A stretch of 5,503 nucleotides of DNA. Source: Limisphaerales bacterium. GTDB taxonomy: Bacteria > Verrucomicrobiota > Verrucomicrobiia > Limisphaerales > UBA11358. The translations under genes and the position numbers were made by a program. Positions 3,529 through 5,503 of the stretch are shown here, in pieces. The first letter of the stretch is position 1; each line of letters begins with the position of its first letter. The notes under the pieces are model-generated. The model saw only the letters and a program-made list of their open reading frames with translations. It was not told where the DNA came from and did not search any database. The stretch lies in contig PKZR01000087.1 in the NCBI GenBank assembly GCA_003133815.1, forward strand, positions 1 through 5,503, in the 5' to 3' direction.

Positions 3529-5503
3529 TCACCCAAACAAACTTTCCTTGCCCACCGCCTTTGCCCGCACTCGGGCGAACTGCAAAATTTCTTCCATCGT
3601 CGCGCCCTTGTCGCGGAACTCGTAAAACAGCGCCTCACCGAGCAGGCAGTAATTCCATGTCCGCCCGCTGCGATCCTCTGGCGGCAATTCGTTCACGCGC
3701 TCGCACCACGCGACGGCGGCAATCCGCTTCCGTATCACGTCCGCATGAATCAATTGATCTTGCGCCTTCGTTTCCGTGAGCCAGATGCCCGATTTTGTGC
3801 GGACCAGAAAGTCAGGATGGTAAAAGCCCGGCAGACCGTTTTCTTTGACGTAGCGCAACCGCATGAAAAGATGCTTTTGCTCGTTCACCTTGCAAAACGC
3901 TTCCGCCGTTGCATCCGCGTTTGCCTTGCCGATGAATGCTTCTTCAAACCCGCCGTTGCGCGACGGAAACGGCAACCGCTCGTAAATACATTTTGGCGTC
4001 TCGATGGAACTGGATTCGCGCACGCGAATTGTCGCCACTTCCGAAAGCCAGCGTTGCTTGATCTCCGGCGGCGCGGTGGTTTCCGTCGCCGCCAGTTCCG
4101 GCAGCTTGCGCCCGAATGTTTGGATGATGTGATTGGCAACCGGGTCGAGGCAAAGCAATCGCCAGTTTTCATCCGTGAACGGGTCAAATTCCCGCGCAAA
4201 CAATCGCCGCCGGACAAATTCATCCACCCAGGCCGACAACTGCGGCAGGTTCACCTGCAAATATGGATAGCGGGATATGTTCGCAAACACTTTGCTGCTG
4301 CTGGTGACGGGCGCGTGCAGACTGTCGGAAATCCGTTTCACCAGCCGGGACAGAAAATCATTGTAGCCCGTCGCCGTCATAATGCCGCCATCCACGCGAT
4401 AATCGCCGAACTGCGTTCCCGTCTGGACATCTTGCGAGCGGAACACGTCGCCCTTGCCAATCGTCACCTTCAACTGTTCAAAGGTCATCGCCTTGAATTC
4501 CGGCAACGTCGTCACGTCCAATTCTTTGCCGACAAGCTCCTCCTCTTGTTCGCGCAATATGAATGGCACGGCAAAATCGAATTGTTCGTAACCCTCGCGC
4601 AAGCCCACGGAAATCAAATCGCCCGTGCTGCGTGTGGTTGTATCGTCCGGCGTGGCCTCGGCAAATTCGTAACCGTCCTTTTTCAACTGTTCGTAAAACT
4701 CCGCGAACTTGGGATGCTCCACGATGCTCAAAACATCAATCAGGCTTTTCGGTTCCTGACCGGCTTTGATCAAATCGCGGTTCTCCGTTTTCTGGTCGTC
4801 AAATTCGTTGCCGCGCCACATGAGCCGCAGGCCGCGCCCGACGGTTTGCTCCAGAAGAATTTTCGCGCCCGTCGTGCGGAGCGGCACGATCACGCAAATG
4901 TTGTTCACGTCGAATCCTTCACGGAGCATCAAAACGCTGATGACGGCGCGCGGTTTCGGATGTTCGTCCATGTCGAAAAGTTGCTCGCGTAAAACTTTCC
5001 ATTCCGCTTCCGGCAACTCGCCTTTGCGGTTGGAATCCACGCGCAAAACTTCATCCGCGTTCAACCCTTGCGAAATCAGGAAATCCGCCACCAGCGGCGT
5101 GACGCTGGTATCTTCGCAGACCACCAGCATCTTCGGATGCTTGGTCGGATCAATCGTCGCAAATTCCTTTTCCAGCTTGAGCAGTTTCGCCAGACCCGCG
5201 CGAACCATGATGCGTTGACCCTCTGACAAAATCGGCCGCCCGTGTTCGTCGCGGTCAGCTTTGAATTGCAGTTCGTCATTCGACAACGCGCCCAGCTCGC
5301 GCCGCTTGTCCAGCACCAGCGACTTCACCAGCCCGGCGCGCATGGCGTCGCGCAAATCAAAATCCGCGATGATATGCGGAAAATAAACCGCCTTTGCTTT
5401 TACCCCGCTGCCAACCTGGTTGTAAGGCGTCGCCGAAAAATCAATTTGCACGAACCGGCTGCCCTTGGTTTCCGCAATCGCCCGCAAACTTTTCTGCCAT
5501 TCC
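3529..5503 (-). CDS. Type III restriction Res-like helicase-nuclease (5' end outside window)
   Basis: The frame is open to the right edge, reading EWQKSLRAIAETK from base 5502, so the true start lies beyond the window. The TTG at 5487 is internal. About 657 residues are visible. Counted from that TTG, helicase motif III IDFSATPY is at 15-22, motif V LREGFDVNN at 188-196 and motif VI QTVGRGLRL at 214-222. The C-terminal endonuclease motif PDFLV...ETK has Asp559, Glu572 and Lys574 (nucleotides about 3766-3815). This order is that of the Res subunit of type III restriction-modification systems, which uses ATP and cuts when two unmodified sites interact. Family members are about 900-1000 aa, so the Walker A and DEAD-box region is outside. 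All visible motifs are intact and no frameshift is seen. A mod gene usually precedes res and would lie to the right. A stand-alone helicase-nuclease remains possible. No clear terminator follows the stop. Confidence 0.92.
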   Translation of the reverse strand, partial: EWQKSLRAIAETKGSRFVQIDFSATPYNQVGSGVKAKAVYFPHIIADFDLRDAMRAGLVKSLVLDKRRELGALSNDELQFKADRDEHGRPILSEGQRIMVRAGLAKLLKLEKEFATIDPTKHPKMLVVCEDTSVTPLVADFLISQGLNADEVLRVDSNRKGELPEAEWKVLREQLFDMDEHPKPRAVISVLMLREGFDVNNICVIVPLRTTGAKILLEQTVGRGLRLMWRGNEFDDQKTENRDLIKAGQEPKSLIDVLSIVEHPKFAEFYEQLKKDGYEFAEATPDDTTTRSTGDLISVGLREGYEQFDFAVPFILREQEEELVGKELDVTTLPEFKAMTFEQLKVTIGKGDVFRSQDVQTGTQFGDYRVDGGIMTATGYNDFLSRLVKRISDSLHAPVTSSSKVFANISRYPYLQVNLPQLSAWVDEFVRRRLFAREFDPFTDENWRLLCLDPVANHIIQTFGRKLPELAATETTAPPEIKQRWLSEVATIRVRESSSIETPKCIYERLPFPSRNGGFEEAFIGKANADATAEAFCKVNEQKHLFMRLRYVKENGLPGFYHPDFLVRTKSGIWLTETKAQDQLIHADVIRKRIAAVAWCERVNELPPEDRSGRTWNYCLLGEALFYEFRDKGATMEEILQFARVRAKAVGKESLFG

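Noticed and set aside
3465..3779. Plus-strand ORF of 104 codons
   Set aside because: Mostly antisense to the Res C-terminus, and it crosses the cassette promoter. Composition is Arg/Ser/Pro-rich.
3745..4992. Long plus-strand ORF of 415 codons
   Set aside because: It lies wholly antisense to the Res coding frame, whose helicase and nuclease motifs are unmistakable. Its product is Arg/His-rich with no recognisable motif, typical of an antisense shadow in G+C-rich coding DNA.
4766..5218. Plus-strand ORF of 150 codons
   Set aside because: Antisense to Res. Serine/arginine-rich, with no domain pattern.
1..5503. CRISPR array, tRNA/rRNA genes, insertion sequences
   Set aside because: No regularly spaced repeats, tRNA-like cloverleaf, transposase motifs or terminal inverted repeats were seen by eye on either strand.

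Overview
This window comes from a bacterial chromosome or large accessory region. It holds small, closely packed genes on both strands and is bounded by two incomplete genes. The phylum cannot be fixed from the sequence. Most starts lack a strong Shine-Dalgarno sequence, and base composition is uneven: bases 241-300 have 20 G+C of 60, bases 4801-4860 have 37 of 60. A Verrucomicrobiota-like soil or water bacterium would fit, but that is only an inference.

Left part (1-1626). The last 29 codons of an unidentified plus-strand gene are followed by a stand-alone response-regulator receiver protein (252-749). It meets head-on, with an 8-base gap, a minus-strand pair of unknown genes: a 167-aa protein (1123-1626) and a 121-aa protein with a small Cys/His zinc-binding-like cluster (758-1123). 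These two are joined by a TGATG stop/start overlap.

Middle (1627-2506). A 124-bp divergent intergenic region leads into a full-length SRAP (YedK/HMCES-type) gene. Cys2, Asn75, Glu105 and the HDRMP histidine are all present. Its promoter region shows an extended -10 and a small palindrome, and the start codon lies so close that the mRNA may be leaderless.

Right-middle (2508-3482). A self-contained minus-strand cassette has a sigma70-like promoter, a 13-codon leader ORF ending one base before the first gene, two overlapping genes (135 and 140 aa) and an intrinsic terminator. The second protein has a DUF2283-like segment. The first loosely resembles small BECR/DUF4258-type toxins. Together they suggest, without proving, a toxin-antitoxin-like or other defence module.

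Right part (3529-5503). The C-terminal two thirds or so of a type III restriction Res-like helicase-nuclease runs in from the right edge, with SAT, motif V, motif VI and a PD...ETK nuclease motif. A mod methyltransferase, if there is one, would be expected beyond the right edge. SRAP, Res and several orphan small genes together look like an accessory or defence-type neighbourhood. The most promising uncharacterised units are the 2508-3482 cassette and the 758-1626 gene pair.
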